The position numbers and the translations under genes were made by a program. Under the pieces are notes generated by a model. That model ran no database searches. It was not told the DNA's origin and worked only from the letters and a program-made list of their open reading frames with translations. A stretch of DNA of 64,000 nucleotides, taken from contig NZ_CP045298.1 in NCBI RefSeq assembly GCF_009363115.1, positions 2,397,501 to 2,461,500 of the forward strand, given 5' to 3'. The stretch comes from Paenibacillus brasilensis. GTDB lineage: Bacteria > Bacillota > Bacilli > Paenibacillales > Paenibacillaceae. Below, piece after piece: positions 38,032 to 48,345 of the stretch (position 1 is its first letter; each line of letters begins with the position of its first letter).

Positions 38032-39324
38032 TTGATCAGACGCTCTTTTTATTACCTGTGGGGGTCGCAGACGGTTTCCAATGTGGCGGATATTATTTAT
38101 CTGCTGAGTATCGTGGTATTGGTGTTTACTTCAAGTGATTCATTAATGACGACCATTTTGATCCCGTTGTTTCGTTTGTTTTCGCAGGTTCTTAGCGGGT
38201 TAGTGGCACCGATTATTCTCAGTCGCTTCCGGTTGAATCGGGTTCTGTTGTTTTCCCAGCTAGGGCAGTTTGTGATTTTCACGCTGTTATTGTTGTACCT
38301 GTGGAATACGCCTGGGCAGAAGTCTTTTTTCTTTATTTTTATTATGGTATTCGGCATGTCTTTTCTGGATGGATGGACCAATCCTGCTCGTAATGCGCTG
38401 GTACCTCGTCTGGCCACGGGTGAAGGACTCATGCGCGCGAACGGTATGGTGTCGGTCAGTGATCAAGTAGTTAAATGCGCAGGCTGGGCATTAAGCGGTA
38501 TTGTCATTGTCTGGCTAGGCTCGTTGAATACGCTGGTGGTCGCATCGTGTTGCTATCTCGTGGCCGCCATCGTCACGTCCTTCATCCGTGATCCGCTGGC
38601 TCAAGAGGAAGTACGTTCTGAATCGTCTGATCCTTCTTCGAATGAAGCTGGGTTGGTCAAAGAGAAGAAGAAGGGGGCATACTGGAAGGAGCTTGGAGAA
38701 GGGTGGAAGATCATTTGGCATAACCGCCGCATCCGTTCTCTCATGATCGTGGATAGTGTGGATACCATTGGAGGAACCTCGTGGGTTGGCGTGTTCATCC
38801 TGGCATATGTGACTCAAGTGCTGCATCAAGATGAGAGCTGGTGGGGCTTTATGAATGCCTCCTTTTTTTCGGGCATGATTTTAGGCGGGCTTCTCGTCGT
38901 TGGTTTGGTGAAACGGCTGCAAAAGAACAGCTTTCTGTATATGCTGGGTGCTTTAATGGTATATGTACTGATTACCGTTGTGTTTGCGCTCAATACAATC
39001 CCAGTCGCTGCACTGGTTCTTTTTGCAATATCCGGTATACCTGTTCAAATGGCCGGAATTATTCGCCGCACCTTGCTGCAAACGAGCGCGCCGGCGGCTC
39101 AGCTCCCCAAAGTAATGGCGGGTATTGATGTGCTTACGAATCTCGCTTTTGGCCTGTCCTTGTTATTCCTGGGCTGGTATGCAGACCGTTTCGGTATGGT
39201 GCAGGTGTATTTGCTGGCTGCGGCTATGACGACCATTGCTGTCTTGATCGGCTGGTTCTATCGACGTGATTTTCAAGACAGTGAGCAAATTGACCATCCG
39301 ACCGCTACGGGCGCAGGGATTTGA
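38032..39324 (+). CDS. MFS transporter
   Basis: A 430-aa permease with twelve predicted membrane helices, of the MFS_3/enterobactin-exporter or macrolide-efflux type. The central loop after helix 6 (about residues 185-225) is charged. The DGWTNPARNALVPRL motif after helix 4 is typical. The start is TTG 38032 behind GGGGGAG. The substrate cannot be deduced. The gene stands alone between speE and an ABC exporter operon on the other strand. Confidence 0.88.
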   Translation: MIRRSFYYLWGSQTVSNVADIIYLLSIVVLVFTSSDSLMTTILIPLFRLFSQVLSGLVAPIILSRFRLNRVLLFSQLGQFVIFTLLLLYLWNTPGQKSFFFIFIMVFGMSFLDGWTNPARNALVPRLATGEGLMRANGMVSVSDQVVKCAGWALSGIVIVWLGSLNTLVVASCCYLVAAIVTSFIRDPLAQEEVRSESSDPSSNEAGLVKEKKKGAYWKELGEGWKIIWHNRRIRSLMIVDSVDTIGGTSWVGVFILAYVTQVLHQDESWWGFMNASFFSGMILGGLLVVGLVKRLQKNSFLYMLGALMVYVLITVVFALNTIPVAALVLFAISGIPVQMAGIIRRTLLQTSAPAAQLPKVMAGIDVLTNLAFGLSLLFLGWYADRFGMVQVYLLAAAMTTIAVLIGWFYRRDFQDSEQIDHPTATGAGI

Positions 39325-39388
39325 AGCTGAGGCATTCGTATAACAGGTCATATTGGCAGGTGCCATGTTCCTCCCCACGCTACAACCC

Positions 39389-39418
39389 AAAAAGCCGATT
39401 GCATCAGAGCAACCGGCT
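39389..39418. terminator. terminator between MFS gene and ABC exporter
   Basis: aagccgattgc / gcaaccggctt stem-loop between the convergent genes. The T-tract is modest. Confidence 0.65.
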
Positions 39419-39438
39419 TCCCCCCTTAACCCGCCCTG

Positions 39439-41178
39439 CTAGGCCGTAGTAAACTGGCTATTATAGAGCGAAGCATAATGGCCACCGCTTGCAAGCAGCT
39501 CATTATGGGTTCCGCTTTCGACGACATCACCGTTTTTCATGTATAAAATCAAGTCCGCTTCACGAATGGTCGATAGCCGATGGGCGATCACAAAGCTGGT
39601 TCGTCCATTGATCATTTTCATAAATGCTTTCTGGATACGCGCCTCTGTCAGGGTGTCTATGCTGCTGGTCGCTTCATCCAGAATAAGCATAGGCGGATCA
39701 ACCAGGATCACGCGTGCAATGGTGAGCAGCTGCTTTTGCCCTTGGGACAGGGTGTCGCCTGAGCCGCTGATGACGGTTTCGTAGCCATGAGGCAGGCGTT
39801 TAATGAAGCTATGCGCATTGGCAGCCGTCGCAGCCGCAATGACGTCTTCTTCTGTAGCTTCCGGCTTTCCGTAAGCGATATTGTCCCGAATGGTGCCGCT
39901 GAACAGCCATGTATCCTGAAGCACCATGCCAAAGTTCGTCCGCAAGCTGTCCCGGGACATGTCGTTGATATTCACCCCGTCGATGGATATGGAGCCGCTG
40001 TCCACATCGTAAAACCGCATGAGCAGGTTGACGAGTGTCGTTTTGCCTGCCCCGGTCTGGCCGACAATCGCGACCCGTGTGCCCGGCTTAACCTCGAGAC
40101 TAAAGTCCGTAATGAGTGTACGTTCCGGGTTATAGGAGAATTTGACATGATCAAAAACAATCGTACCTTTGCTGCGCTCCAACTGCACTGCGTTTGATTT
40201 TTCCGGCTGCTCTGGCGGTGAATCCAGAATGGCAAATATGCGCTGAGCGGAAGCTGTTGCCGATTGGAACTGGGTGAGCACACCCGTAATTTCGTTAAAT
40301 GGCTTGGCAAACAAATTAGTATAAATAAGAAAGCTTGACAGTCCGCCCACCGAGATCACACCCAAAATGATGGATATACAGCCAATCATCGCAGTAACCG
40401 AAAAAGTCATGTTGTTAACCAATCGGGTAGAGGGGTTCGATAATGATCCATAGAACTGTGATTTTACCCCGGCTTGATACAATTGTCCATTTTTGGCGGA
40501 GAATTCCTCGAACGTGCGGTTTTCATAATGAAAGGCAGTCACTACCCGCTGTCCGCCGATCATTTCCTCCACATAACCGTTCAGACTTCCCAAAATTTTG
40601 GCCTGTTCGCGGAACATGCGTTGAGATCTTGTGGTAATGAATCTGGCCACGCCATACGTGACGGGGGCTGAGACGAGCACCACCAGTGTCATCAAAGGAC
40701 TGATATATAGCATAAGCACAATGGAGCCTATGATGGTAACAATCCCCGTAATCAGGGTAGAGAAACCTTGGAGCAATCCATCTGACACAGCATCCATATC
40801 GTTTACAAATCGGCTGATACTGTCTCCTTGAGGGTGATTGTCATGGAAGCTTAACGGAAGGATATTAAAATGATCAAATAACTCCCGCCGCATATCATTT
40901 ACCGTCTGATAAGCAACCCGGTTCGTCAAATACGTAAGCAGCCAGCTAAACAGACTTCCTACCGCATATACAATGCCTAATCCGGCTAGAATTTGCGCGA
41001 CACCTCTAAAATCCACTCCCCCCTGACCTGCCATATGGTCGATAGCTCGACCAATCATATAGGGCCCGACCAGACTGGCAAGCACGCTGATAATTGCACA
41101 GACAATGACCCCAAAGGTCGCGTTCTTATATTGATTCACATAGGTTAACAGTCTCTTCCACGTTTCCTTGCTGCTCAT
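39439..41178 (-). CDS. ABC exporter half-transporter (catalytically competent subunit)
   Basis: A 579-aa protein with a six-helix exporter domain (about residues 1-310) and an ATPase domain: Walker A GQTGAGKTT, signature LSQGQKQ (slightly altered from LSGGQ), Walker B LILDEATSSID with the catalytic glutamate. Its start overlaps the stop of the upstream half-transporter gene by 4 nt, so the two form a heterodimer. Such pairs (BmrCD/YheIH-like) export drugs or peptides. The substrate is not known. Confidence 0.93.
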   Translation of the reverse strand: MSSKETWKRLLTYVNQYKNATFGVIVCAIISVLASLVGPYMIGRAIDHMAGQGGVDFRGVAQILAGLGIVYAVGSLFSWLLTYLTNRVAYQTVNDMRRELFDHFNILPLSFHDNHPQGDSISRFVNDMDAVSDGLLQGFSTLITGIVTIIGSIVLMLYISPLMTLVVLVSAPVTYGVARFITTRSQRMFREQAKILGSLNGYVEEMIGGQRVVTAFHYENRTFEEFSAKNGQLYQAGVKSQFYGSLSNPSTRLVNNMTFSVTAMIGCISIILGVISVGGLSSFLIYTNLFAKPFNEITGVLTQFQSATASAQRIFAILDSPPEQPEKSNAVQLERSKGTIVFDHVKFSYNPERTLITDFSLEVKPGTRVAIVGQTGAGKTTLVNLLMRFYDVDSGSISIDGVNINDMSRDSLRTNFGMVLQDTWLFSGTIRDNIAYGKPEATEEDVIAAATAANAHSFIKRLPHGYETVISGSGDTLSQGQKQLLTIARVILVDPPMLILDEATSSIDTLTEARIQKAFMKMINGRTSFVIAHRLSTIREADLILYMKNGDVVESGTHNELLASGGHYASLYNSQFTTA

Positions 41179-42941
41179 TGATCTACCTCCTGCGTTGAGA
41201 GCTGGGAACGATTAATTTCCTTATAAACATCTGAACTGCTCATCAACTGATCGTGTGTGCCAATACCGGCAATCCGTCCTTCATCAAATACGATAATCTT
41301 ATCGGCATGCTGCACGCTGCTTACCCGTTGTGAGACCAGCAGGACGGTCATATGGGCGCTATTGTCCCGTAGCGATTTGCGCAGGGCAGCGTCGGTTGCA
41401 AAATCAAGTGCGCTTGAGGAATCATCCAAAATAAGGATTTCCGGGTTCCCTACAATAGCTCTTGCAATAGTAAGCCGCTGCTTCTGGCCTCCCGACAGAT
41501 TAAGACCGCCTCGGGTAATCGGGGCGTGGTATTTTTCGGGTAAGCTGGAAATGAACTCATTCGCTTGTGCGATGGTGGCTGCCCGCGCGACTTCCTCATC
41601 GGTGGCATGTTCATTGCCCCAGCGGATATTATCCGCTATGGTGCCGGTGAACAGTAGCGCCTTCTGTGGGACAATCCCGATCTTTTGCCGCAGCTGCTTA
41701 AGTGTGTAATCCCGGACATTGATTCCATCGACCCGTATACTACCTTCCACTGCATCATAGAATCGGGGAATGAGATTCACAAATGTAGATTTTCCCGAGC
41801 CTGTTCCTCCGATGATGCCGACCGTTTCACCGGGATAGATATCTACGTCTATATCGCTAAGCGCCATTTGTCCTGTTGTATTGTATCCAAAGGAGACATG
41901 CTCAAAGGAGATAGCTGGTACAGTGTCTTGTGGGGACATATGATCTGCACGTGGCTGACCTCCAGATGCAGCAACATCAGAGATCGAAGCTCGTGTATCC
42001 AGCACCTCCTGAATCCGTGCCGCTGAAGTAGAAGCCTTGGTGAACAATATAATCAAATTGGTCACCACAATCAGAGCCAGTAAAATCTGCGTGATATAAT
42101 TAATAAAAGCGATAATCTCACCTTGTGTAAGAGCTCCATACTGAATATGGATACCCCCGACCCACAGGATGGCGATAATGGCTCCGTTGACCACCAGCAG
42201 AGTGGCCGGGCTAAGCAAAGCGGAAATACGACCGACACGAATGGCAGTCTGGGTCAGATCATCGGAGGCTGTAGTGAACTTTCCCCGTTCGGCTCCTCTT
42301 TTGGCAAAAGCCCGTATTACCCGTACCCCGGTCAGATTCTCGCTTAGCACCAAAGCGATTTTATCCAGTTTTTTCTGATATAAGCGGTAGAATGGTGAAG
42401 CCTTCGTAATGACCAGATACAAAATCACAGCCAGGATCGGCGTAGCCGCCAACAGCACCAAAGCCAGACGGAAGTCCAGAATCATCGACATTATAATAGC
42501 TCCAATACAAATAAAAGGAGCGCGAATGACCAGACGAATCAGCATGGCCACTGCCGTTTGGAGCTGATTAACATCGTTTGTAATCCGGTTAATGAGCGAA
42601 GGTGTCCCAAACTTATCGAGATCCGCATAAGAAAGCGAAGAGATGTGCTGGAACATCGTGTTGCGCAGCGTCGTACCAAAGCCTTGAGAGGCCCGGGCTG
42701 CATAAAACTGGCACACCATTGAACTGCCGAAGCCCAGCACGGTCATAAGCAGCATTAAAAGGCCCATCTGCCACACATAATGGGTATCTTCTTTGCCAAC
42801 GCCGTGATTAATCATGAGAGCAACCATGGTAGGCAGCAATAATTCCAGAATGGCTTCAATGAGCTTAAACAGAGGCCCAAGGATGCTTTCCTTTTTATAA
42901 GGCTTCAAAAAAACAGCGAATTTCAGCAAATCAACCATCAC
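41175..42941 (-). CDS. ABC exporter half-transporter (degenerate-site subunit)
   Basis: A 588-aa partner with a six-helix exporter domain (about residues 15-310) and an ATPase domain: Walker A GGTGSGKST, signature NLSGGQKQ, and Walker B ending LILDDSSSALD, where Asp replaces the catalytic Glu. Together with the intact subunit this gives one active and one degenerate ATP site, the typical heterodimeric plan. It is the first gene of the operon and diverges from the LysR gene at 43080. Confidence 0.93.
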   Translation of the reverse strand: MMVDLLKFAVFLKPYKKESILGPLFKLIEAILELLLPTMVALMINHGVGKEDTHYVWQMGLLMLLMTVLGFGSSMVCQFYAARASQGFGTTLRNTMFQHISSLSYADLDKFGTPSLINRITNDVNQLQTAVAMLIRLVIRAPFICIGAIIMSMILDFRLALVLLAATPILAVILYLVITKASPFYRLYQKKLDKIALVLSENLTGVRVIRAFAKRGAERGKFTTASDDLTQTAIRVGRISALLSPATLLVVNGAIIAILWVGGIHIQYGALTQGEIIAFINYITQILLALIVVTNLIILFTKASTSAARIQEVLDTRASISDVAASGGQPRADHMSPQDTVPAISFEHVSFGYNTTGQMALSDIDVDIYPGETVGIIGGTGSGKSTFVNLIPRFYDAVEGSIRVDGINVRDYTLKQLRQKIGIVPQKALLFTGTIADNIRWGNEHATDEEVARAATIAQANEFISSLPEKYHAPITRGGLNLSGGQKQRLTIARAIVGNPEILILDDSSSALDFATDAALRKSLRDNSAHMTVLLVSQRVSSVQHADKIIVFDEGRIAGIGTHDQLMSSSDVYKEINRSQLSTQEVDQ

Positions 42942-43043
42942 CTAACCTAAATAATATATAAAGCCTGTTGACCCAGCGCGATAACTGAATATGATTATGG
43001 CATATCCCAACCCATATGAATAATATTTAATATATATTAGAGG

Positions 43044-43060
43044 TATATGTATTACATATA
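43044..43060. promoter_or_regulatory. 17-bp perfect dyad between ABC exporter and LysR genes
   Basis: TATATGTA (43044-43051), T, TACATATA (43053-43060). It lies 20 bp before the LysR start and about 100 bp before the exporter genes on the other strand. Odd-length AT-rich dyads are typical of LysR-type sites. Confidence 0.55.
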
Positions 43061-43079
43061 TCAGTACCGGAGGTCCATG

Positions 43080-43982
43080 ATGGAATTGAGACATCTCAAG
43101 TATTTCCTGGCCATTGCAGAGGCCGGACAAATTACGGCAGCCGCGAAAAAGCTGAAAATGGCCCAGCCTCCCTTAAGTCAGCAGCTCATGCAGCTGGAGG
43201 AGGAGCTTGGTGTAAAACTCGTGCATCGAGGTCCACGAAGCCTTCATCTGACGGAGGCCGGCATCATTTTGCAGAACAGAGCCAAGCAGATTTTGGAGTT
43301 GACAGATGCTACGACAAGAGAAATTAATGATGTTGCCATGGGCATGAAGGGGACCCTCGCGATTGGAACCGTCTCTTCCTCCGGCGCAGCCCTGATGAAG
43401 GACAGGCTTTCCGAATTCCATAAAAACTATGCGGGTGTAAAATTTGAAATTCATGAGGGAAATACGTTTATGATTCTCGACCTTCTGAACAAAGGAATTG
43501 TGGAGGTCGGTATTGTCAGGACACCGTTCAACACTACCGATTTGGGCTGCAGATATGCGGCCTCCGAGCCGATGGTTGCAGTGATGACAGAAGAACACGA
43601 CTGGGACCCTGACCAGAAGACCATCACATTGTCAGAGTTGAAGAACAGGCCGTTAATTGTATACCGTCGCTTCGAACAACTGATCCACGATACCTGCATG
43701 AGGCATGGCTTTGAGCCCAACTTCTTTTGCAAAAACGATGATGCTCGCACCACGCTTCACTGGGCTAATGAAGGTCTGGGTATCGGCATGATTTCACAGT
43801 CTGCGTTGTCACTGGGCAGCAATAACCAGTTAATCGTTAAGGAAATTATGTGTGAAGAATTGCATACTCGTGTAGCCGCCGTGTGGCTCAAGGATAAATA
43901 CATGTCTTCCCTGGCTTCCCGATTTATCGAAAGTTTTAGTAGGCATCCGATGAGCGAACCTGTGATAGCTGATTTTTTTTGA
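43080..43982 (+). CDS. LysR-family transcriptional regulator
   Basis: A 300-aa regulator starting MELRHLKYFLAIAEAGQIT, with the winged helix at about residues 1-60 (KKLKMAQPPLSQQLMQLEEELG) and an effector domain after residue 90. ATG 43080 or 43077 fit the CGGAGG site. It diverges from the heterodimeric ABC exporter and probably controls it. Its closest relatives by eye are AlsR/BudR-like regulators, but the inducer is not known. Confidence 0.9.
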   Translation: MELRHLKYFLAIAEAGQITAAAKKLKMAQPPLSQQLMQLEEELGVKLVHRGPRSLHLTEAGIILQNRAKQILELTDATTREINDVAMGMKGTLAIGTVSSSGAALMKDRLSEFHKNYAGVKFEIHEGNTFMILDLLNKGIVEVGIVRTPFNTTDLGCRYAASEPMVAVMTEEHDWDPDQKTITLSELKNRPLIVYRRFEQLIHDTCMRHGFEPNFFCKNDDARTTLHWANEGLGIGMISQSALSLGSNNQLIVKEIMCEELHTRVAAVWLKDKYMSSLASRFIESFSRHPMSEPVIADFF

Positions 43983-44076
43983 ATGAAAGCATCTTTTTGT
44001 AAAAACTCATTTGAATTGCAATCGGGAACTGGATATAGTAGTACAGTAGGATAGCGATAGAATGGAGTTTGAACAC

Positions 44077-44502
44077 ATGCCACACAATGCAAAGGTCCAA
44101 ATCCGTCTTCATAGTCATCATGATGGGGAAGATGTGGTCCAGGAGCTTCCCGGTGAAGCCATCGTGCGTGGGAAGCATCTATATATAAGGTATGAAGAGC
44201 CACAAGAGGGGCCTCAGGGAGGAACGACACGGAACACGGTCAAAATCGGACCTGATGAGCTTAAGCTAATCCGTCACGGCGAGGTGCAATCGGAGCAGTC
44301 ATTTGCGCTTGGACGCAGATTGCCGGGATTTTACCGATCGCCTTATTTGAACCTGAACATGTCTGCGCATACGCAGAAGCTTGATATTCGGATGAATGGA
44401 TTTAGCGGATATGTGAGCTGGACCTATGATTTGTACGTATTTGAGGATTTCTCGGGGCATTTTGCCATCAGTTTGCATATACAGGAGGAGCAACAATCAT
44501 GA
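44077..44502 (+). CDS. ywiB: YwiB-family DUF1934 protein
   Basis: A small beta-barrel (lipocalin-like) cytosolic protein of 141 aa, with blocks [36 protein letters not shown] and [13 protein letters not shown] ending. Its function is unknown. The stop codon overlaps the argS start by 4 nt, the same arrangement as in B. subtilis, implying translational coupling. ATG 44077 is used; the frame extends to 44062. Confidence 0.85.
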   Translation: MPHNAKVQIRLHSHHDGEDVVQELPGEAIVRGKHLYIRYEEPQEGPQGGTTRNTVKIGPDELKLIRHGEVQSEQSFALGRRLPGFYRSPYLNLNMSAHTQKLDIRMNGFSGYVSWTYDLYVFEDFSGHFAISLHIQEEQQS

Positions 44503-46178
44503 CAAGCAATCCACTGGAACTTATTAATCAAAAGGTAACCTCGGCAATCGAGGCCGCGATACTGGCTGCCGGAATCGTGAGCCGCGAAGAACTGCCGACC
44601 ATTACGCTTGAAGTACCAAAGGACAAGTCACACGGTGATTTGGCTACCAATGCTGCGATGCAGCTTACCCGTATTGCCAAGAAAAACCCGCGTCAAATCG
44701 CTGAAGACTTGATCGCAAATATGGATTTGGCTGCCGCTTCTATTGAGAGTGCGGAAATTGCCGGACCGGGTTTTATTAACTTCCGTCTAAACAAGAGCTA
44801 CCTGTATACCATTATTGAACAAGTACAAGCGCAGGGAGCAGATTACGGACGTGTACAGGTAGGGGCAGGCAAAAAGGTCCAAATCGAATTTGTCAGCGCG
44901 AACCCGACAGGCAGCCTCCACCTGGGGCATGCGCGTGGTGCAGCAGTGGGGGATGCTCTTTGCAATGTGCTTGATTATGCCGGATATCAGGTTACTCGTG
45001 AATACTACATTAATGATGCGGGTAACCAGATTTACAATATGAGCCGTTCGATTGAAGCACGTTATTTGCAGGAGCTGGGACAGCCTGCGGAGATGCCAGA
45101 GGACGGTTACCATGGTGAGGATATCATCGGGTTTGCCAAGGAGCTGGTGGCCGAAAAGGGTGATGCTCTGCTGTCCATGGAACCCGGGGACCGCGCTGCT
45201 TATTTCCGTGAATATGGTCTGGAAAAGGAACTGAACAAGATCAAGCGTGACCTGGAACGATTCCGTGTACCGTTTGACTCCTGGTTCAGCGAAACATCGC
45301 TGTACGACAACGGCGAAGTGCTCAAATCGCTGAACGAACTTCGTGACCGTGATGAAATCTACGAGAAAGACGGAGCTACGTGGCTGAACACGACCAAATA
45401 CGGCGACGATAAAGACCGCGTATTGATCAAAAATGACGGCACTTACACATACCTGACGCCGGATATTGCTTACCATAGCGATAAATATGCTCGTGGTTAC
45501 GATACGATCATCAACATCTGGGGCGCCGATCACCATGGCTACATTCCACGGATGAAGGCAGCTATGGAAGCGCTGGGGAATGACCCGGATAAGCTTAAAG
45601 TGCTGATTGCCCAAATGGTCAGCCTGTTCCAAAACGGGGAAAAGGTGAAGATGTCCAAGCGTACCGGCAAGGCCGTAACGATGGAGGACCTGATGGAAGA
45701 AGTAGGCGTGGATGCGATTCGTTACTTCTTCACGATGCGCAGCATGGACTCGCATTTGGATTTTGACATGGATTTGGCAATTTCCACCTCCAATGAAAAT
45801 CCGGTATTCTATGTGCAATATGCTCACGCACGTGCGTGCAGTGTATATCGCCAGGCCGAGGAGCAGGGCATTGCTGTACTGCCACTGGCAGAAGTAGACC
45901 TGTCCAAGCTGACAGCTGAGCATGAATATGACCTGTTGCGCAAAATCGGCGAGCTGCCGGAAGAAGTATCTGTAGCAGCTGCGAACTTTGCGCCGCACCG
46001 TATGATTCGCTATGTCTATGAGCTGGCTTCACTATTCCACAGCTACTATAAGGCAGAGCGCGTCATCACCGAGGATGCTGCTCAAACGCAAGCTCGCTTG
46101 GCACTGTTTGGCGCGGTGCGCACCACCATTGCCAACGTGCTGAAACTGGTGGGCGTGTCTGCGCCGGAACGTATGTAA
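44499..46178 (+). CDS. argS: arginyl-tRNA synthetase
   Basis: Class I synthetase of 559 aa. The N-terminal Add-1 domain (about residues 1-110) precedes the HIGH-type motif SLHLGHARG near residue 145 and the KMSKS-type motif VKMSKRTG. The C-terminal DALR anticodon domain holds the [16 protein letters not shown] segment. Coupled to ywiB by a 4-nt overlap. A strong terminator follows. Confidence 0.97.
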   Translation: MTSNPLELINQKVTSAIEAAILAAGIVSREELPTITLEVPKDKSHGDLATNAAMQLTRIAKKNPRQIAEDLIANMDLAAASIESAEIAGPGFINFRLNKSYLYTIIEQVQAQGADYGRVQVGAGKKVQIEFVSANPTGSLHLGHARGAAVGDALCNVLDYAGYQVTREYYINDAGNQIYNMSRSIEARYLQELGQPAEMPEDGYHGEDIIGFAKELVAEKGDALLSMEPGDRAAYFREYGLEKELNKIKRDLERFRVPFDSWFSETSLYDNGEVLKSLNELRDRDEIYEKDGATWLNTTKYGDDKDRVLIKNDGTYTYLTPDIAYHSDKYARGYDTIINIWGADHHGYIPRMKAAMEALGNDPDKLKVLIAQMVSLFQNGEKVKMSKRTGKAVTMEDLMEEVGVDAIRYFFTMRSMDSHLDFDMDLAISTSNENPVFYVQYAHARACSVYRQAEEQGIAVLPLAEVDLSKLTAEHEYDLLRKIGELPEEVSVAAANFAPHRMIRYVYELASLFHSYYKAERVITEDAAQTQARLALFGAVRTTIANVLKLVGVSAPERM

Positions 46179-46194
46179 ATGCTGTAACGATAAA

Positions 46195-46243
46195 AGAACC
46201 GCACGTACTATCCAGAACAGGATGGCACGTGCGGTTCCTTTTT
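46195..46243 (+). terminator. argS terminator
   Basis: agaaccgcacgt / acgtgcggttc stem with a T-run; a 20-nt apical part can fold further. It also faces the convergent gene at 46262. Confidence 0.93.
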
Positions 46244-46261
46244 ATATGAAAGCAGCTTGGC

Positions 46262-47122
46262 TTAGTACCGTTCCAGCACCAGATTCGTTTTCAGGGAATC
46301 GGCAGGAACCAGCCATCCCTTGGATTGCAGCAAGTTGATCAGCTGGGTGCGGTTGCTGGCGGCAGCGCTGTAATCCGTGGTTTTAAAAGAAATTTCGATG
46401 ATGGTATCTGTACCGGATCCGCTTGCACTGCGGATAGGCCAGACTTCAACGTCGGTATCCAGTCCTTGGAAGCTGCCTTCATATTTGCTGACCTGTACCG
46501 GACCGCGTACTCTGGAGTCGGCCAGAGTTTTCTTGCCCCAGTTGCTGGATTTCCAGTTTTGCAGCTTGCCCGGAAGATTGTCCAATAGTTGCTTTAACGC
46601 CTGATCCGGGGAAGGAAGAGTTAATCCTTTGGAAGCGTTCGTTTTTTTATCATTGGAAAAGCTCAGTGTCTGTTTGCTATAACCCCAATCCACCTCAGCA
46701 TCATAGTTATCGTCGGATGCGCTAAAACCTTCTTTATTGGCTTGGGTGAGAGCCGCGTCGATATCTCCGTTCGTGACGGTGTACCGCTTCTTGTAGGTTA
46801 ATTCATAATTCTTTTTATCCTCTTTTTTACGAAATCTGACGTTCCAGCCCTCGCCGTTCAATTGAAGCTGATCGGTATCGAAATACTCCACGCTCAATCT
46901 TTGTACTTCATCGCTAATGTGGAACTCATGTACTATGCTGCTTTTCAGAGAGCCATCTGCATTGAGAACCTGAGCCGTATCCAGCAGCAGCTTTACCTCA
47001 TAGCTTGGAGTGGCATTGGCGGCGGCCTGTGCAGGGTCGGCTCCCTTCCATCCCATTACGAGCAGCACTGCGCTCAGGGTTAAGACTGACAATACTTTTG
47101 TAAAACGAAGCCTCTGTTTCAT
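46262..47122 (-). CDS. secreted CYTH-like domain protein
   Basis: A 286-aa exported protein. A signal peptide (about residues 1-34, ending AQAAA) precedes a domain with features of the CYTH/triphosphate tunnel fold: a YEVKLLLD strand, YFDTDQLQLNGEGWNVRFRKKEDK and YELTYKKRY, then a late IIEISFKT strand. Several Lys/Arg/Glu residues in alternating strands would line a tunnel. Family members are normally cytoplasmic phosphohydrolases or cyclases, so secretion is unusual. The assignment is by pattern only. Confidence 0.72.
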   Translation of the reverse strand: MKQRLRFTKVLSVLTLSAVLLVMGWKGADPAQAAANATPSYEVKLLLDTAQVLNADGSLKSSIVHEFHISDEVQRLSVEYFDTDQLQLNGEGWNVRFRKKEDKKNYELTYKKRYTVTNGDIDAALTQANKEGFSASDDNYDAEVDWGYSKQTLSFSNDKKTNASKGLTLPSPDQALKQLLDNLPGKLQNWKSSNWGKKTLADSRVRGPVQVSKYEGSFQGLDTDVEVWPIRSASGSGTDTIIEISFKTTDYSAAASNRTQLINLLQSKGWLVPADSLKTNLVLERY

Positions 47123-47249
47123 TCTATCCTCTCCTGTTCGTCCGAATGGTAGTACACGCTATACTTTACGGGGTTATTGTCAGTCGTATGTCAAGGCTGG
47201 GCGGTACTACGATTAAAAAATAACATAATTTCTATATAGCAGGTAAGAT

Positions 47250-48143
47250 TTAATCTTGGTTCGATGACAAATATTCAGCAAAACGGCGAATCAGCGTCGA
47301 ACGGTGGCGGTCTTGGTTGCTGACCATATAAATGTATCTTTCAACACGGTGACCCGGAATGGGCCGGATCACCAGCAGCCCGCGTTGGACTTCCGATTGT
47401 ACGGCAATGCGGGAGACGAAGGAGACGTGTTCTCCCAGCATGACTGACTGCTTAATCGCCTCAAGCGAATCCAGCTCCAAATAGGAGGGGAGACGACGGT
47501 TGTCGTACTCCAACCATTTGTCGGTCATATGCCGTGTGCTGGAATCCTTGCCATGCAGCACGAAGGAGGAAGAAGCGATTCGTTCGGGCGTCAGCCCGGT
47601 TTCACTTGCGAGCGGGTGACCGGGTGCGCAGATGAGTACCAGTTCATCCTCGCTTAAGGGCTCGGCCACCAGCGTTGGCGATTGAAACGGCTCTGCCGAG
47701 ATGACGCCGAGGTCAATTTCGTGGCGAGTGAGCATGTCCTTGATCACTGGAGCAGTTTTCACCGACAAGGAAATATGAATCCCCGGATGCTCACGGGCAA
47801 AACGGTGCAGCACCGCAGGGAGCAAGTAGGTAGCAGGTACATAGCTTGCTCCGATTCGAATGCTTCCCCGCTGAAGCGTGTCGAATTCGCAGACGACCCG
47901 CTCTGCCTCGGCAGCGAGTGCGTTGATCTTGGCGGCATAGTGGAGTAGCGCTTGGCCAGCATCTGTCAGGATGATTTTGCCCATCCTCGTGTCAAACAGC
48001 TTTACACCGAATTCCCGCTCCAGATTCTTCATATGAAAGGTAACGGTTGGTTGTTTCAGACCGAGAAGCTCGGCCACGGTGGTAATTTTATGGTGCTTGT
48101 CCAGCAACTCTACAATGTGCAGTTTTAGAAGACTCAAATTCAC
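47250..48143 (-). CDS. LysR-family transcriptional regulator (CysL-like)
   Basis: A 297-aa regulator with winged helix (TTVAELLGLKQPTVTFHMKNLEREFG, in pieces about residues 20-45) and effector domain. The overall pattern resembles CysL/YwfK. It is divergent from the ABC importer operon at 48346. A 15-bp dyad lies in the 202-bp gap, so it probably regulates that operon. Confidence 0.9.
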   Translation of the reverse strand: MNLSLLKLHIVELLDKHHKITTVAELLGLKQPTVTFHMKNLEREFGVKLFDTRMGKIILTDAGQALLHYAAKINALAAEAERVVCEFDTLQRGSIRIGASYVPATYLLPAVLHRFAREHPGIHISLSVKTAPVIKDMLTRHEIDLGVISAEPFQSPTLVAEPLSEDELVLICAPGHPLASETGLTPERIASSSFVLHGKDSSTRHMTDKWLEYDNRRLPSYLELDSLEAIKQSVMLGEHVSFVSRIAVQSEVQRGLLVIRPIPGHRVERYIYMVSNQDRHRSTLIRRFAEYLSSNQD

Positions 48144-48217
48144 TTGGGATGCCCTACTTTCTGATTGGTCGGAAATGTATGCCTGCCCTCTGGTGCCACA
48201 GTATCAATCCCCTCTAT

Positions 48218-48232
48218 ATAGATTAAATCTAT
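48218..48232. promoter_or_regulatory. LysR-type dyad between regulator and importer operon
   Basis: ATAGATT (48218-48224), A, AATCTAT (48226-48232), a perfect 15-bp inverted repeat with the T-N11-A layout. It sits 75 bp from the LysR start and 114 bp from the importer ATPase start. Confidence 0.6.
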
Positions 48233-48345
48233 GAGTATTAACACAATTCATTGAAATAATTAATTTTGTTTTAACTTTCCAATAACACAGGCTGCGAATT
48301 CAAGTTTTACACTGGGGTCAGTCAGAAGAACAGGCGGGTAATGCG

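Noticed and set aside
37800..38138. A 112-aa gene before the MFS transporter
   Set aside because: It overlaps the speE terminator and the transporter start and has no recognisable content.
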